In this document: piece after piece, positions 48,531-60,406 of the stretch
Layout: each line of letters opens with the position of its first letter
Numbering within the stretch: the first letter of the stretch is position 1
DNA from: Quillaja saponaria
Lineage: Eukaryota; Streptophyta; Magnoliopsida; Fabales; Quillajaceae
Assembly: GCA_029379385.1 (NCBI GenBank)
Contig: CM055605.1
Coordinates: 3,569,001 to 3,633,000, forward strand
Length of the DNA stretch: 64,000 nucleotides
Reading direction: 5' to 3'
Made by a program: the position numbers and the translations under genes
The notes under the pieces: model-generated
The model's input: the letters and a program-made list of their open reading frames with translations, nothing else
Told to the model about the DNA's origin: nothing
Database searches by the model: none

Positions 48531-48700
48531 AATAATTTTTGATTTCTCACGAATATTCTCGTATTATTTAGGTATAAGCCTAATCTCACTCTTCAAAAGA
48601 GCGACTCCAAGATTAAATCTTTGGCCTCCTGTCGGGATTGTAATTCGCTTATCGTTGAGACCAATCGCTTTTGAATTGCATTTAAATAATTTAGAACTAG
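48531..48700 (-). mobile_element. SINE-like element, copy 3 (divergent 5' half)
   Basis: The minus strand carries GAGATTAGGCTTATACC, then AATACGAGAATATTCGTGAG, the same 3' body as the copies at 24.5 and 38.4 kb. The 5' half (GATTGGTCTCAACGATAAGC, then CCCGACAGGAGGCC) differs from those copies, suggesting a subfamily or a composite. Confidence 0.5.
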
Positions 48701-49506
48701 ATGTTAATTTTTCTAATAATAGAAAATAACAAAAACTTTTGGTAATACAAAAGGAACAAGCATGAGATTATCAAATCCTACTTCGAGAAATCCAAATGGC
48801 AAAAAACTATTTATTGATGATATTACTTGTTAATTTAGCTAAGTCAAGGCATTGAACCGAATTTTTTTAAAACATATGCCAAACCCTTGGAGTTTCTACT
48901 TTTTTTTTGAAAATTTGTCAATAAGTGGTATCCAGACCAGTTATAAATATATCAATTAATTTATTTTTTTTAATCCTGTGAGTAAGCCCCACAACCTAAA
49001 GCGGCGAAGAACAAATAGAATTTGCTACAAAAGCTGGCTAACCGGATATTTCTGCTAAAGGCAGCACACATTATTAATTCCAAGACCAACCTCTTAGGGT
49101 GGAGTCTCTAAGCTCTTGAATAATAGATGAATACTTAAAAAACAAAAAAAAAAAAAACCACATCCTGGTAAACTCATTCTAAAATTAAGGCATTTAAGGA
49201 TTAATTCATTGCCTAAATTTATTATCTAAACTATAAATAAAGATACTATAAACAGTAAATAAGAAGAATAAAGGAGTGAGTTGCCAAACAGGGAAAGAAA
49301 AAGATTGTGTAATTTTCTGTTGGTTAACATGTGGGATTTTGATTTTCTTTCTTTTTCTTAAGTTTGGACAACTCTCTGCTAATGCTCATTTTATTTGCAT
49401 ATAGAAATATCTGCGTTATATGGGCAATTGGGTAAAATTAAGTTCAAATAATTTCAATTGTTAGATAAAATAACAAATTAGCCAATTCAATTTCCAAAAC
49501 GTTTGA

Positions 49507-49514
49507 CACGTGGC
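49507..49514 (+). promoter_or_regulatory. G-box in the QWRF3 upstream region
   Basis: CACGTGGC about 400 bases upstream of the QWRF3 ATG. Only sequence and position support it. Confidence 0.25.
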
Positions 49515-49908
49515 ACATACCAACGAATATATTTGCTTAGCAACTCTAAGCGCCGGCGTTACACGAACAGGCGGAAATCCCGTAATAAGACATTTCACTT
49601 CCAATTCTATTGTTGTCTCCTACTTCTTAACGTTTCTCGAATAATTTTAAATTAACTCTTCCCAATGAAACAACAATTATTTACAGTATCGGCCCCTATC
49701 AATCCCACTGAAAACATGAAATTCATGAACTCAAAATTGAACTGCTCGACAAGGTCACTTCAGTAATTTCAGTTAAAAAAGTACAGGCCCTGATACGCCG
49801 GCACACAAATCTCCAACTCCATTTGCCGCCACTTTCAAGTGTTAGTTGTATCCAATCCCCAATACCCTCAAATTTCTTTGTGTCTTTCTCACATACACTT
49901 AGAGTACA

Positions 49909-51945
49909 ATGTTGAAGAATGACAAAGAACCCGTTGGTTTTGATCAATGCGTGAAACCCAGAAAATCAAAATCCCGGGAAGTGAGTTCACGGTTTCTGTC
50001 TCCAAGCTCAACCTCTCCTGGCCAAACCGGAATTTCATCTCCTAATCAATCTCTCTCACCAGTTCGTAGAAAACCAGGATCGAATTCCAAAGATACCCGA
50101 AAGCACCGGAGCATTGAAGGCCCGGGATCTATCAGAGGACAACATCTTTGGCCTTCTTCATCGTCTGTTACTTCATCTGATAAGAACAACTTGGATACTC
50201 TTGCAGCTCATTTAGGTAATGATAGGCTGAAAGAGTACTTGGAACGGAAAAACGAAGAGAATTCTGGAAAGAATAGCGTGATTTTTATCAGTAGGCAGAG
50301 GAGCTGCACTGAGTTTAGCAGGTTTGAGAATGAGAAAGAAATCTACAATGAAAATCATCGATCAAGTTTTGGTGGGTCGATGAGGTACACTGGAAAATCA
50401 TCATCATCTTCATCTTCATCTTCATCTGTGGAATCTAATTCTAATGATTCGGGCATTCTTCCTGGAAGATTGTCTTTGGATAAAAATGCTCTGTATCCAA
50501 GATCTTCGCGAAGATTATTCGATTCATTCACAAAAACACTTGATCTGGAATCTGAATGTAGTGATGACTGTTCAGGTTCCAATTTCAGTTCGGCAGGGAA
50601 AGGAAGAAGTTCCTTGAGTTCCCGAAAATCGGGAATAGATGTTCCCTCCAAGTATATGAATGATATATCAACAAGATCTCGAAGAGGCACTTCGGATTCT
50701 AGTATTCCTAATCCATTGTCGTCGGATGACTCATCCACGCTGAAGAAATTCAACATTAAAAAGGCGATCAGGAGGGCAAATTCCCTTACCGGGGATAAGA
50801 TTTCAACAACGCGGTGGGCGTTGTCTCCAGGAAGATCAGGGTCACCTCCCATTTCAGTGGAAAATCAGGGAAAACCCATATCTTATTCTAGCTTAAAGCC
50901 TCCTACAAGTCCTTCAAGGGATAAAGGTGTGGAAAAATTTCTCAACCTGGGTTTGGATTTCTTCAAGAGCAAGAAATCTTCTTCATCAAATTTGACACCA
51001 ATGGGATTTTCTACTTCAGAGGCTGTTCATCAGCTTCGATTGCTTGATAATCGGTTGATGCAATGGAAGTTTGTAAATGCTAGAGCTCAGGCTGTGAATA
51101 GAAGGACAGTTAGCCAGGCAGAGGTAAGATTGACACAAGTTTGTTTACAAAGTTGGGTTTATGTTATTACTGTGACATTGTTATCTTCTTAGTCTTGATT
51201 TCATGGTTGTTTCTAATTATTGCTATATGTGACCTCTTTCAGAATAATTTGTTACATGCTTGGGTTGGTCTCACAAAGTTGCGACAATCAGTGTTATATA
51301 AGAAGTTACAGTTTGAGAAAGAAAAGCTTGTGATGAAGCTCAATTTCATACTTTATTCCCAAGTCAGTAGTAACCTGTATCTAATTAAAATTTCTCAGAC
51401 AAATAATTTATTAAAGTATATGTTTGATCATTTCAATTGATATGTTATTGCATCTGGTAGATTAAGCTATTGGAAGCCTGGAGAGATATGGAAAGGCAAC
51501 ACTTATCAGCAATTTCCATGACCAAAGAGTGTTTGCATTCAGTTGTGTGCAGAGTACCTCTAATTGAAGGTGCAAAGGTAAATCCAAGAAAATAAAATCA
51601 GTTTTTGGTTGTTAAATTACTCGTTAAAATGTGTGATGTATATCTGTACAAACCTATGCTTGCAGGGAGACACTCATTTCGTGTCCGTTGCACTGCCGGA
51701 TGCATCTGTCACAGCTTCGCTCCAGTCAATGTTAACTAGTTTTTCACCCTTGGTATGTAATAATTTATCACATGGGCTTTTTTGACTATGCCCTTGTTCT
51801 TGTGTAACTGAACTTTAACTTGAAGTTGATTCATCAACAGGCTGAGAAGACTGCATCAATTCTCTCAGAATTAGCAGAGATTGTTGCACAAGAAAAGTTG
51901 CTCTTAGAGGAGTGTTTTGAACTTTTAGGACCATATCCACACTAG
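49909..51945 (+). CDS. QWRF3: QWRF motif (DUF566) microtubule-associated protein, QWRF3-like
   Basis: Five exons, 49909-51123, 51243-51362, 51461-51577, 51666-51752 and 51841-51945, are phase 0 throughout and give 547 residues. The N-terminal two thirds is basic, Ser/Pro-rich and disordered (SSRFLSPSSTSPGQ, SSSSSSSSSSV). The C-terminal third is helical and carries the DUF566 core (SEAVHQLRLLDNRLMQWKF, NNLLHAWVGLTKLRQSV, LLEAWRDMERQHLSAIS). The family motif reads QWKF at 385-388 instead of QWRF, a conservative change. Family members include EDE1 and other QWRF proteins, which bind microtubules or act as augmin subunit 8 homologues. That role is inherited from the family. Adjacency to GAUT10 matches the Arabidopsis order and supports the QWRF3 name. 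Confidence 0.9.
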
Positions 51946-54467
51946 AGGTAACTTAATGCATCCTTCTAACTGTTCTGATTCTCCTCATTCTTAGTAACAG
52001 AATTACAAAGTGGAGTAGTTGTGCAGCTCAGTGTTCATGTTTAAAAATTAAAATTATAACATTGAAATTCTGCCTTTTAATGCTCAACCTTCACAAGTAT
52101 TAGACAAATTCCTTAGTACTCGATTAAATCTAGGTCTCTTGGGCATGTAGTTATTAGAAGTCAGCTGCTTTGTATATGTAATTTTTTTTTTTGTTTCGTT
52201 TCCCTCATTTTTATGTTGGCAGCTTCAAGAAAGAAGTCTGAAGTGCAGTATCATCCAATTGAAATATTGGCAGCAACAATGTCAGCCGCAACAACCATGC
52301 ATGGTAAGAGACCCCTTCTTAACTTCTATGTGGTCATACTTCATAGTTTGACACTTGACAGAGTTCAAAGTTACTGGATATCTACATGGAAACTACAAGT
52401 GGGGGATTGTAAATCACTAAATAGATGTATTAACTTGCAAGATCTTGCTGATGCAATCCCTTGTAGGGGCCACCAAACTTTTGTAACTTTTATGGACAAA
52501 CATATACTACGAATACGATATACAGTGAGTTTCCCCCACCTTTCTGCATCTGTGGCTGGTATTAGAAACTCTCAATATATAACGTAGTCACAAGTCATGT
52601 AAAAGCTATTCTGCTAATTGTAATTTATTCTCTGGGTTATCTAATATATACATCTAAATGCATAGAAACTGTTTATTTTACATTTAAAAATCAAGAAAAC
52701 GGATCAAAATATATTTCTGCTCTTTCTTCTTGTTATTCTATCCTGTGTTCATTGGCTTAGCAGAAACAGGAAATAAATCCTGCACAGCTCACTGTGTTTG
52801 AGTTAGGTTGTTGACTATGCATGAGTAATTTATATACCAAACTGTATTGATCATGAAGAACATAAGCATCCAACTTGATCCGGAATGAAAGAAAAATTGC
52901 TGGATATCCAAATTACTTTTGGAACATTCTTAATTTTTTTTATTTGTTAATACATTTGCAGATTAGCGTTAGAAGTGTACAAGGCCAAGTCTCCCAATAA
53001 TAGGAAAAGACCTCATGAATGGTGATTAGCCATGACTATGGCACCATTATTTAACAAGCATGATTGGCATGATTGGATTAGTTTCATTAGTAAGAAACTA
53101 AGAATGAACTTCTCTGAACAAGCCTCAGACCAGTCGAAGCCTGCGAGTCATCACTTCCCACAACCACATGCTCTGCTCTTCTCTTAATGAAAGCCTTGCT
53201 TCTCCTTTCTTTACAATTCCATGGAGACAACGAAATAGCATGGCAAACTAAACGAAGTTTGAGGGGTACCAAAAGAAGAAGGATGAATCAAACAAGGCTT
53301 AAAATGCCAGGTCTAACCTGACAACTTGGAGTCCAATTAAGATAGTGTTACTGTAACCTGATTAATTGCTTGAAGATGTATGGATGTTAAAAATGACGTG
53401 ACAGCTATTGAGAAGATACATAAGAAATTACAAGAAGCTAACCAAGAGGTCAAAGCCATCCACGATTTTCGAAAGCCGTGAAGGAGCTTTGAGCCTGAAT
53501 GGATTCAGATGTTGAGCAGGGCAGGTCTTACATGTCTTAAATACATTAATGGGAAGCTTGAATCACCTGATTGCTCCGATGTTGCTCACTGGATAAACCC
53601 GTGATCAAGCCTAGATCATCTGCTGATTGAAAAAGAACTTATTTAGTTAGCGGGGTATTGAATATTGGTGAAGTCATGGATTGCTGATTGAGCTAGCATT
53701 TGTTTAGTTAGTGGGATAGTGAAAATTGAAGAAGCTAAGAGGACATCACAGGATGATTTTCGCCTGGCATCTGAACATAAAAATGATAGTACATCATGGG
53801 TATTTTATTATAACAGGAGAAAATCCTAATGTACAATTGATTGAAATTTTGACTAGGAGGCCAGGATTTGGACACCATTCCTGAGATTGAAGAGAGGCAG
53901 GTGAAGCTGTCAATGAAATGGAGAACTATTTAACTGTGCTTCATCAAGTGTTTCTGGACAATGTAGCCTTTTCAGAGAGCCCAGGAAATGCCAGTGTTAG
54001 ATGAAACCTGTTTCACTCTTTGGCAAGGTTGTTATGTATTTGCAGCCCCCTCTTCATTCTTTGTATGTAAAGAAAATGATTATAACGCTTTATATTGCTC
54101 TTTTAATTATTTTTCATAATTTTACCTAGCACATATTATGTAATGGAGGTTGATGATTAAGCATTTGGGATATCGTTTAGTCAGGAGCTGAATGCAAAAA
54201 TAAATTGAATTTTACCCAACAAAATGCACTATTTTCTTATGTTTATCTCCAACCAGTGAATTATTTAATCTCTGGCCAATAAAAATTAATTACTAAAGTG
54301 TTTAATAGCCCAAAAAGGAAATAAGAATAAAAATTGCGGTGATCAAATAGGAAGCAAAACGATACCGTTTAGATTTACTTGTCCCATATCCACCGTCTCT
54401 CTTGGCCTCTCCGCCTTGGTGGCCAGTACAGTAGCTGCGTAACATTTTCCCTCTCACACTGAAAATC
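51946..54467. other. QWRF3 3' flank and relic sequence
   Basis: The QWRF3 3' UTR may be spliced again near 52220. Unassigned DNA follows, then a syntaxin pseudogene (53383-53990), AT-rich DNA and the leader of the next gene. Open frames at 52213-52587 and 53087-53272 have no family resemblance. Confidence 0.45.
53383..53990 (+). pseudogene. Degenerate plasma-membrane syntaxin (SYP1-type Qa-SNARE)
   Basis: Translated pieces match the SYP11/12 syntaxins in order. AIEKIHKKLQEANQEVKAIH corresponds to the N-terminal Habc helix, followed in another frame by AVKEL*A*MDSDVEQ. LKYINGKLES follows, then YFIITGENPN, LDTIPEIEERQ and NEMENYLTVLHQVFLDNVAF of the SNARE helix. Both stops inside AVKEL*A*MD stand where the family has Arg, which fits CGA to TGA decay. 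At least two frameshifts and loss of the membrane anchor make it non-functional. There are no introns between Habc and SNARE parts in what remains. An old retrocopy or truncated duplicate would both fit. Confidence 0.75.
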
Positions 54468-56659
54468 ATGGCTACTCCAGCGGCGGCAGCTGCTCGTCAA
54501 GCCGCATCTTTGAGCCGAATTTCCTCCAGGAGAACACTGTTTCAAGCGGACAATCAAATCCACTGGCGCGGTCTCGCTGGAGCTGCAGGTAAACTATATG
54601 TACTTGTACTGACAGGGCAATACGCTATTTTATTTATTCGAGGTCATTATGATTAAATCTTCAAGTCGTTAATTTGGAAGCTCATGAACATACAAGTGAT
54701 TAAGGGGAACCCTCAGCGGTCCAATTGTTTATACGGATGAAGTTTATTTGTTTGTTTTTTTTATTTTTTTTACAGTGTTATAAAATGCTATGACATATTT
54801 GACGTAGTAATTTGGTGTTTGATTTATTGCAGATCACCATGGCTCCCCTAAAGTTAACTTTTGGCAAGATCCACTTAACCCATCTAAATGGAAGGAAGAG
54901 CATGTAAGTCTGACTTTTGTGCTCTAAGAAGCACATGACTGTGTCCAATCAATGCATATTTTTCTTTATTCTTTTGCAAATCACCTGTCAGTTTTGGAAT
55001 AAAAAGGTTGATTGTTTCACAATGTGCATGATCTTTCTTGACTCTTTGAGTAATAGCAAACAGCTAGCATGATATCATGATAATGCATTTTGGTTAGTCT
55101 ACACTATATTTTCGCTTACCTTTCTATACATGAGGTTTTCCTCTACTTTTGCATTAATGATTTGGCTATACTTTAGAAATTTGTTGGAGTCTGACTAGGA
55201 TAAGTAGTTCACACTTTTCTTAAATTTTTTTCTCTCTTCCAGAGGCCTCTTAGAATATGATTTAATGGGTTTGATTCATTTAAAGAAATTCATAACTACT
55301 GTTTCTAGGTCCATTCTTTAAATAGATAAATTTATGGGTAAATACTTGTTGAAATTCTATTGACTAGTTGTTATGTACTTTCAGTTTGTAATTGTGTCTT
55401 TATCTGGCTGGGGATTACTCTTCTTTAGCGGGTACAAGTTCTTTACCAAGGGCAAGGGCAAGAAGGAAGAGGTATTTCTTTTAGTTATCATTGTTTTACT
55501 TTACCTAAAATTATCATTAGTTAGCTGTTGGAATGCTGTCCGTTTTAAAACTTGTATAGCATGTCCTTAAAATTATGATCTGGCTGGCATGCCATCAGCC
55601 AAAACACCTTTGCTTGATTCTTCCTTCACCCAGTTAGGGATTATATGGTTTTCAATGCATACCATGTACAATTGACTCAATAGATGCTGTATGAATCATA
55701 GTTACCAGGATCGCGGTACATTCTGGGATGTGGTAGAGGAATGGGTACGGGATACGCTACCTAACTAAAATTATGGTACGATGGGATAGGCTTAGTTGGT
55801 TCACTATTTTGGGACGTGGTACGCTTGAAGTATTTCTTTGGGCCCCTTTACCATATTTTGGTGGTGTACTTTACATTAAATTCTACTAAATGAATAGATT
55901 ACATAATATTTAATTTATAGTACAAGAAAGATAATAGCTTACTAATTATATAAATACATACATATATAAAGGAAATAAGTAATAATTAATATAGACTAAA
56001 ATTGTGATCATACTTCCCTATTTTCTAGGTGAAAAATCTTAAAATTTTGAGTTGCTAGTTTTAATGACTTGGATCGCGAATAACAATGATCTCAACATAC
56101 AAAAGAGCCACGATCCCAGAACGAAATTCCGGGATGAGGAACGCAAGGGGGTCAAGAGATCCCGGTAACTATAGTATGAATACATGGGGTTCACATCTAG
56201 ACCTTTATTTGACTGAACCTTGAGTTTCGTCTCTGCAAGACTGCCCTATAGGTTTTCGTTTCAAGTAGGGAGATGCTGTATGAACAAATGGGGTTCACAC
56301 CTTGACCATGTCTACATATTTTTTCTTTCAATTGCTTTATTTAATGGATAAATTGCAGGCTCTACTTTCTTCTTTTTGCAATAGACTTAAGCAGTTTTGA
56401 GTTGAAGTGCGATTAACCAAATTCAACTTCTTTGTAAGCACTAGAATATGCAATTCGCCTTTGACCTGAATTCGTAAATGTAAGCCTAGTCCCATCGAAA
56501 CTCATGCTTTTGCTCCTCCTATTTGATTGGTTAGTGTGTCTTTCCAATTCAACATTGAAATTAATAACACATTTTTTTAAGGTGGTAAACCTTTCAGTTT
56601 TAAGTTTTTGCTCACTGATTTCTGTTCTCTTGCAGAAATTGGTGGAATCACCACAGTGA
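54468..56659 (+). CDS. Small mitochondrial single-pass membrane protein (At2g20820-like)
   Basis: Four exons, 54468-54588, 54833-54903, 55385-55471 and 56636-56659, give 100 residues. The N-terminus MATPAAAAARQAASLSRISS, with no acids before residue 28, fits a mitochondrial presequence. A soluble linker (KVNFWQDPLNPSKWKEEH) precedes one hydrophobic segment, FVIVSLSGWGLLFFSGYKFF, then a basic tail (TKGKGKKEEKLVESPQ). The layout resembles small accessory subunits of respiratory complexes. I recall At2g20820 in the same neighbourhood, but its function is not established here. Intron 3 carries a hAT-type MITE at 55697-56173. The last exon encodes only seven residues. Confidence 0.82.
55697..56173. 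mobile_element. Non-autonomous hAT-type MITE, 477 bp
   Basis: The left end is CATAGTTACCAGGATCGCGG. The right end, read in reverse complement, is TATAGTTACCGGGATCTC. The element is flanked on both sides by the identical 8-bp GTATGAAT (55689-55696 and 56174-56181), the target-site size of hAT elements. Subterminal TCTGGGAT and ATCCCAGA also pair. There is no transposase. It sits in intron 3 of the small mitochondrial protein gene, away from the splice sites. Confidence 0.9.
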
Positions 56660-57513
56660 GGATCGGAGCATTTAAACGGTCCTCAGTTGTTGCCGGTTAT
56701 AATGTGTGTGCTTGGACTTCCGATATCTTTTGGCAAAACAATTATATGTTGACTCGTTCATTATTATTACTTGAAGATTGCTCAGGTTATCATTTATGGA
56801 AATTGATTCTTTTGACAAGCTTATTAGCTGTGCCTGCTGCCTTTTATGCAACTTCATTTACTTAATGTGCTAATTGTTTGTGATGCCTTATTTATAATCC
56901 AATGATCAATGGATTTTAATACTGTGAATTATCTGTATGAACTATGTTGAGAATATTGCTGGGAAAACACAATTCGTGGTTAACCTCCAAGTTGGCTATT
57001 CATTAAAGCTTTTGATTGGATAACACTTTCACCCCTATCTTGTAATTCTGAATTGGGTGCTTAGCCCTCGCCCCTCTTCCTTTGTGTTCTCAAAGGGATG
57101 GTGGTGCTATATTGTCCAAATGCCACTGCAACATGCCTTACTAAATGCTTCTCATCATGTAAGACATAATTTATAGCTTCATTAAGGAGAAAAAAGAAGC
57201 ATTTTATGCTGTCCAATTCAATTCAATTAATTGCTCCCTCCCAATCCTGGGTATACCAAACAATCAAGTCTTTTGCTTTGGTGTACCTTTTTGTTAGGAT
57301 TTGTGGCTTTTGATGATATTCAAAAAATGAGAAACTGAAAAATATCTAATTTATATCTAATGTGGGGAAATATTTACTTACATGATCTGCCTAGGAAGAT
57401 GTACTCACTTTTTCTTATTTAGTTTTAACAGACACAATATTTAATTTCACCCACTAATTTTCTATCACAAGCATTCCTTGTCAGGCAGAAACTCTGATTC
57501 ATCTATCTCCTTT
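56660..57513. other. Convergent intergenic region
   Basis: These are the 3' flanks of the small mitochondrial protein gene (+) and the coiled-coil protein gene (-). Nothing else is recognised. Confidence 0.5.
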
Positions 57514-59421
57514 TTATTCTGTCTCATCTTCAAAATCAGAGTCGGATTTCCTGAAAAAATAATCATCTGTAAAGGCAGCTTTCTCTTGTGTATCTGCTAC
57601 CTTAAAACCTTCGGGCTCTTCATTCAGATTGCCAACTTTTGCTTGTTCAGCATTGCCCTCTACCTTTTTGATGTGTCTCCTATTCCAGCTTTTTTGGCTG
57701 CCATTGTCTTCATCAAGTCTATCGTTTGCAACCTGGTCATTCACATCTCTGCCATCTTTAGGGTTCATCAATTTGGATTCTGCGTTGTCTTCACCCAGGC
57801 TAGTATCCCTCATTCCCTCTCCAACTTTCTCATCATTAGAGGTTGCCACCTGAATTCCATTCTTCAATCCATCTTTCTCATCTCTGTAGAGTTTTCTACT
57901 TGTCGTGTTTACTGCTCCATGACTAGTGGAAATCCCCTCGTTCCCCAATAACCTATTCCTCACAATCTTTCTCCATCTCTTTCCCTTTCCTCTAGTTGCA
58001 TGGCTATGTTTCCCTTTTGCACTCAAATCGGTAGCAACTCTAGAATTATCTGGCATTTCTAATTTCACTCCACCCATATGATTCAAATGACTTTCCTCAC
58101 GACCACCATCTATAGAGTTCTCAAGTTTTCCTTGCTTCCCATCTTTGATACTTTCTTTTTCTTTTCCATCAACTACTGCTTTTTCATCTGAGTCTTCATT
58201 TTTCTTTCCTTCCCCCTCACTGATGACCTTCCCGCTTGCAATTACTTCACTGTCTGTGCTCTGCCTCTCAACTTGCAAGTTTTCCTTCGTCTGCATTTGT
58301 TCTTCTATCACATCCCTTCTATCAGTATTTCCCTCTCTGCCTTCATTTTCATCTTCAACTGTTGTTGCAGTCTCACCCTCACTGAATTTAATCGATTTAT
58401 CTTTTGTTGCATCTTGGTTTGCTATATTCTCACCATTCCCATTTATAGCAGATTGATCTTGTGGTTGCTCATCCTTTTCTTTACTTTCACTGGACTCGGT
58501 TTTATCTTTTCCTTCCGTACTTCCATTTACTGTCAGATTTACAGGGAGATTTGATGGTTCATCAGTGCTTACTGACCTAAGTGAGACTTGAAGCCGGTGC
58601 TTCAAGTCCTCAAGCTCAGCTTCTTTCTTCTTCAGGCTTTCTGATAGAGAAAGCACTTCAGCATTGGTATTTTCTTTCCCCAAATTCAATTCTTTTTCTC
58701 TCAGCATTCTGATCTCATTCTGCTTTTCCTCAAATGCAGTCTCCATAACTCTTTGCTCATCTTTCATTGAATCCATTGTTGATTGCATCTCTAGTACTTT
58801 TCTATCAAGCTCCATCTTTTTAGTTCTAATGGAGTATATATTATCTTTCATCTCTTCATTCTTCCTTTTAATCTCTTTGTTGAAATCTCTTTCCTTCTGT
58901 TTCAGATAAATTAAAGACCATAGTGTAAGTCCAATTAACATTTTAAATTTTTTTGGATCTATCACCCAAAAGACAAAGAAAAACATCTTATAAGTTGAGC
59001 TAAATTGAAGCTAGAAGGCACAAACAACCTGAGGAATTTCAATATTAAACTGTGTTTTGGTACAATTTTCAACAGTCAACATCCCTAATTTTTGCAGTGT
59101 TTCCTGGTGATAATTATTTTGGTATAAATAATAAAATGCATGGTGGTTTATACGACTCATGCACATAGAATGACTCTTCAAAGTGAAATTCCACAAGAGG
59201 AAAAGAGATTGATGGTGTACCTGTAGGAGAAACTGAAGGGAGATGAGTTCCTTGTCTTTCTCTTTGACAAGAAGGTTGTAGATGCGCCTTTCCCTGAGCT
59301 TGTGAAGGACCATAACTCCAAGTAATGCAGCCCCAAATGCAAGCAGCAACATTAACCCATATGGCCTTCCTTTGTTCCCTCCATTGCTGCCATGCACCCC
59401 CTTATTATAAGACCCACCCAT
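57514..59421 (-). CDS. Membrane-anchored coiled-coil acidic protein, function unknown
   Basis: Two exons, 59421-59221 and 58896-57514, join CAG/AAG in phase 0 to 527 residues. Residues 1-20 are Gly/Asn-rich. One membrane segment follows (LMLLLAFGAALLGVMVLHKL), then a long coiled coil (KERDFNKEIKRKNEEMKDNI through KKKEAELEDLKHRLQV). The remainder is highly charged, Glu/Asp/Lys/Ser/Asn-rich and disordered, with a basic patch (RGKGKRWRKIVRNRLLGN), and ends DSDFEDETE. Low-complexity proteins of this type are often labelled caldesmon- or micronuclear-linker-histone-like in databases, which says little about role. An N-terminal anchor with a cytosolic coiled coil would suit an organelle or ER tether. 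That is inference. Confidence 0.82.
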
Positions 59422-60406
59422 AGCCTTCTCTCTCTCTCTTTTTCTCTCTCTAGAAATGAAGAGAACTGGTGCAAACGGGTTTCTCTTATTTGATCTCTCT
59501 GTTCAATGAGATGGTTTATAGTGAATTTTGGTTGCTTGTCATGGAAAAAGGACCATGCAACTACTCACTGGCTCTATGTAATGAATGTGAAAGCGGAGTA
59601 AACAAAGTTGAGGATGCATGGGAACTTTGTCCAGGCGCTGATTCTGGAGATTTGGCATACCTTTTAAAGCTCCCCATGTTCTCTCTTAATTTTACCAGAA
59701 TGCCCTTATGCATTGTATAAAATGACAGCATTTTTCACTTACTATGCGCGTTGGCATCCCATTCTGAAGTCAAGGGGTGTTGTTTATCTTACAAGTTTAA
59801 AGAGCAAAACTGCAAGGATTTATTAAAAAGAACCAAAAAGGAACTTGTATTCAACGATAATCAAGCTGTTCACATGGGAAATTACTTGCAAAATAAGGCT
59901 AAAGGGACTTTAAAAGTTAGAAAGTAATTCTTTTTTGAGATAATTCTTACCACAGATACTCCCTAATTTGCTCTAAACTTGGTAGATATGGGTGGATAAG
60001 CTAGGAAGTAATTTTGGGTTACCATAGAGACTAGCCCTAACCTAACATTAGTTGGGTAGTCATGGACAAGTTAGGAAGCAATTGCCATTTCCATAATTAG
60101 GCATGAGGGTGGCATTTCCTATGTGCAACCCAAAGCCCAATTAGTTCATTTAATCTTACAAGCCCGATGTAATAGACATTCTTATCCAATTGGACGTGGC
60201 CCATATGTGAAATTACACTTATACCCGCGACCGCGAGTATCTCAAGCTCTCATCCTCATGTCAATTACATAAACAGGTATGGTTTGATGGTTTCTCTGTA
60301 GTTCCCTCTTTATTAACAGAAAAATTAGAATCAGCGCTTACTGGGAATAGATTTTATATTTTCTTTTAAAAGGTTTAAGTTTTTGGTTCTTCGTTATCGG
60401 TATTTC
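59422..60406. promoter_or_regulatory. Bidirectional promoter region
   Basis: About 1 kb separates the minus-strand coiled-coil protein start (59421) from the plus-strand LTO1-like start (60407), so it must hold both promoters. A CT repeat just upstream of 59421 lies in the former's leader. No other feature is seen. Confidence 0.4.

Larger units (their letters stand above)
47661..49908. other. AT-rich intergenic, GAUT10 to QWRF3
   Basis: It contains duplicated AT-rich blocks (about 48190-48300 and 48410-48515), a SINE-like copy (48531-48700), AT-rich DNA and the QWRF3 promoter with a CACGTGGC site. No further gene is supported. Confidence 0.5.

Noticed and set aside
50355..50852. Minus-strand acidic ORF inside QWRF3 exon 1
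   Set aside because: It is the complement of a Ser/Arg-rich coding strand. It has no independent start context or family.
57478..58909. Several plus-strand open frames rich in Ser, Phe and Leu
   Set aside because: They are antisense shadows of the Glu/Lys/Ser-rich coiled-coil gene on the minus strand.
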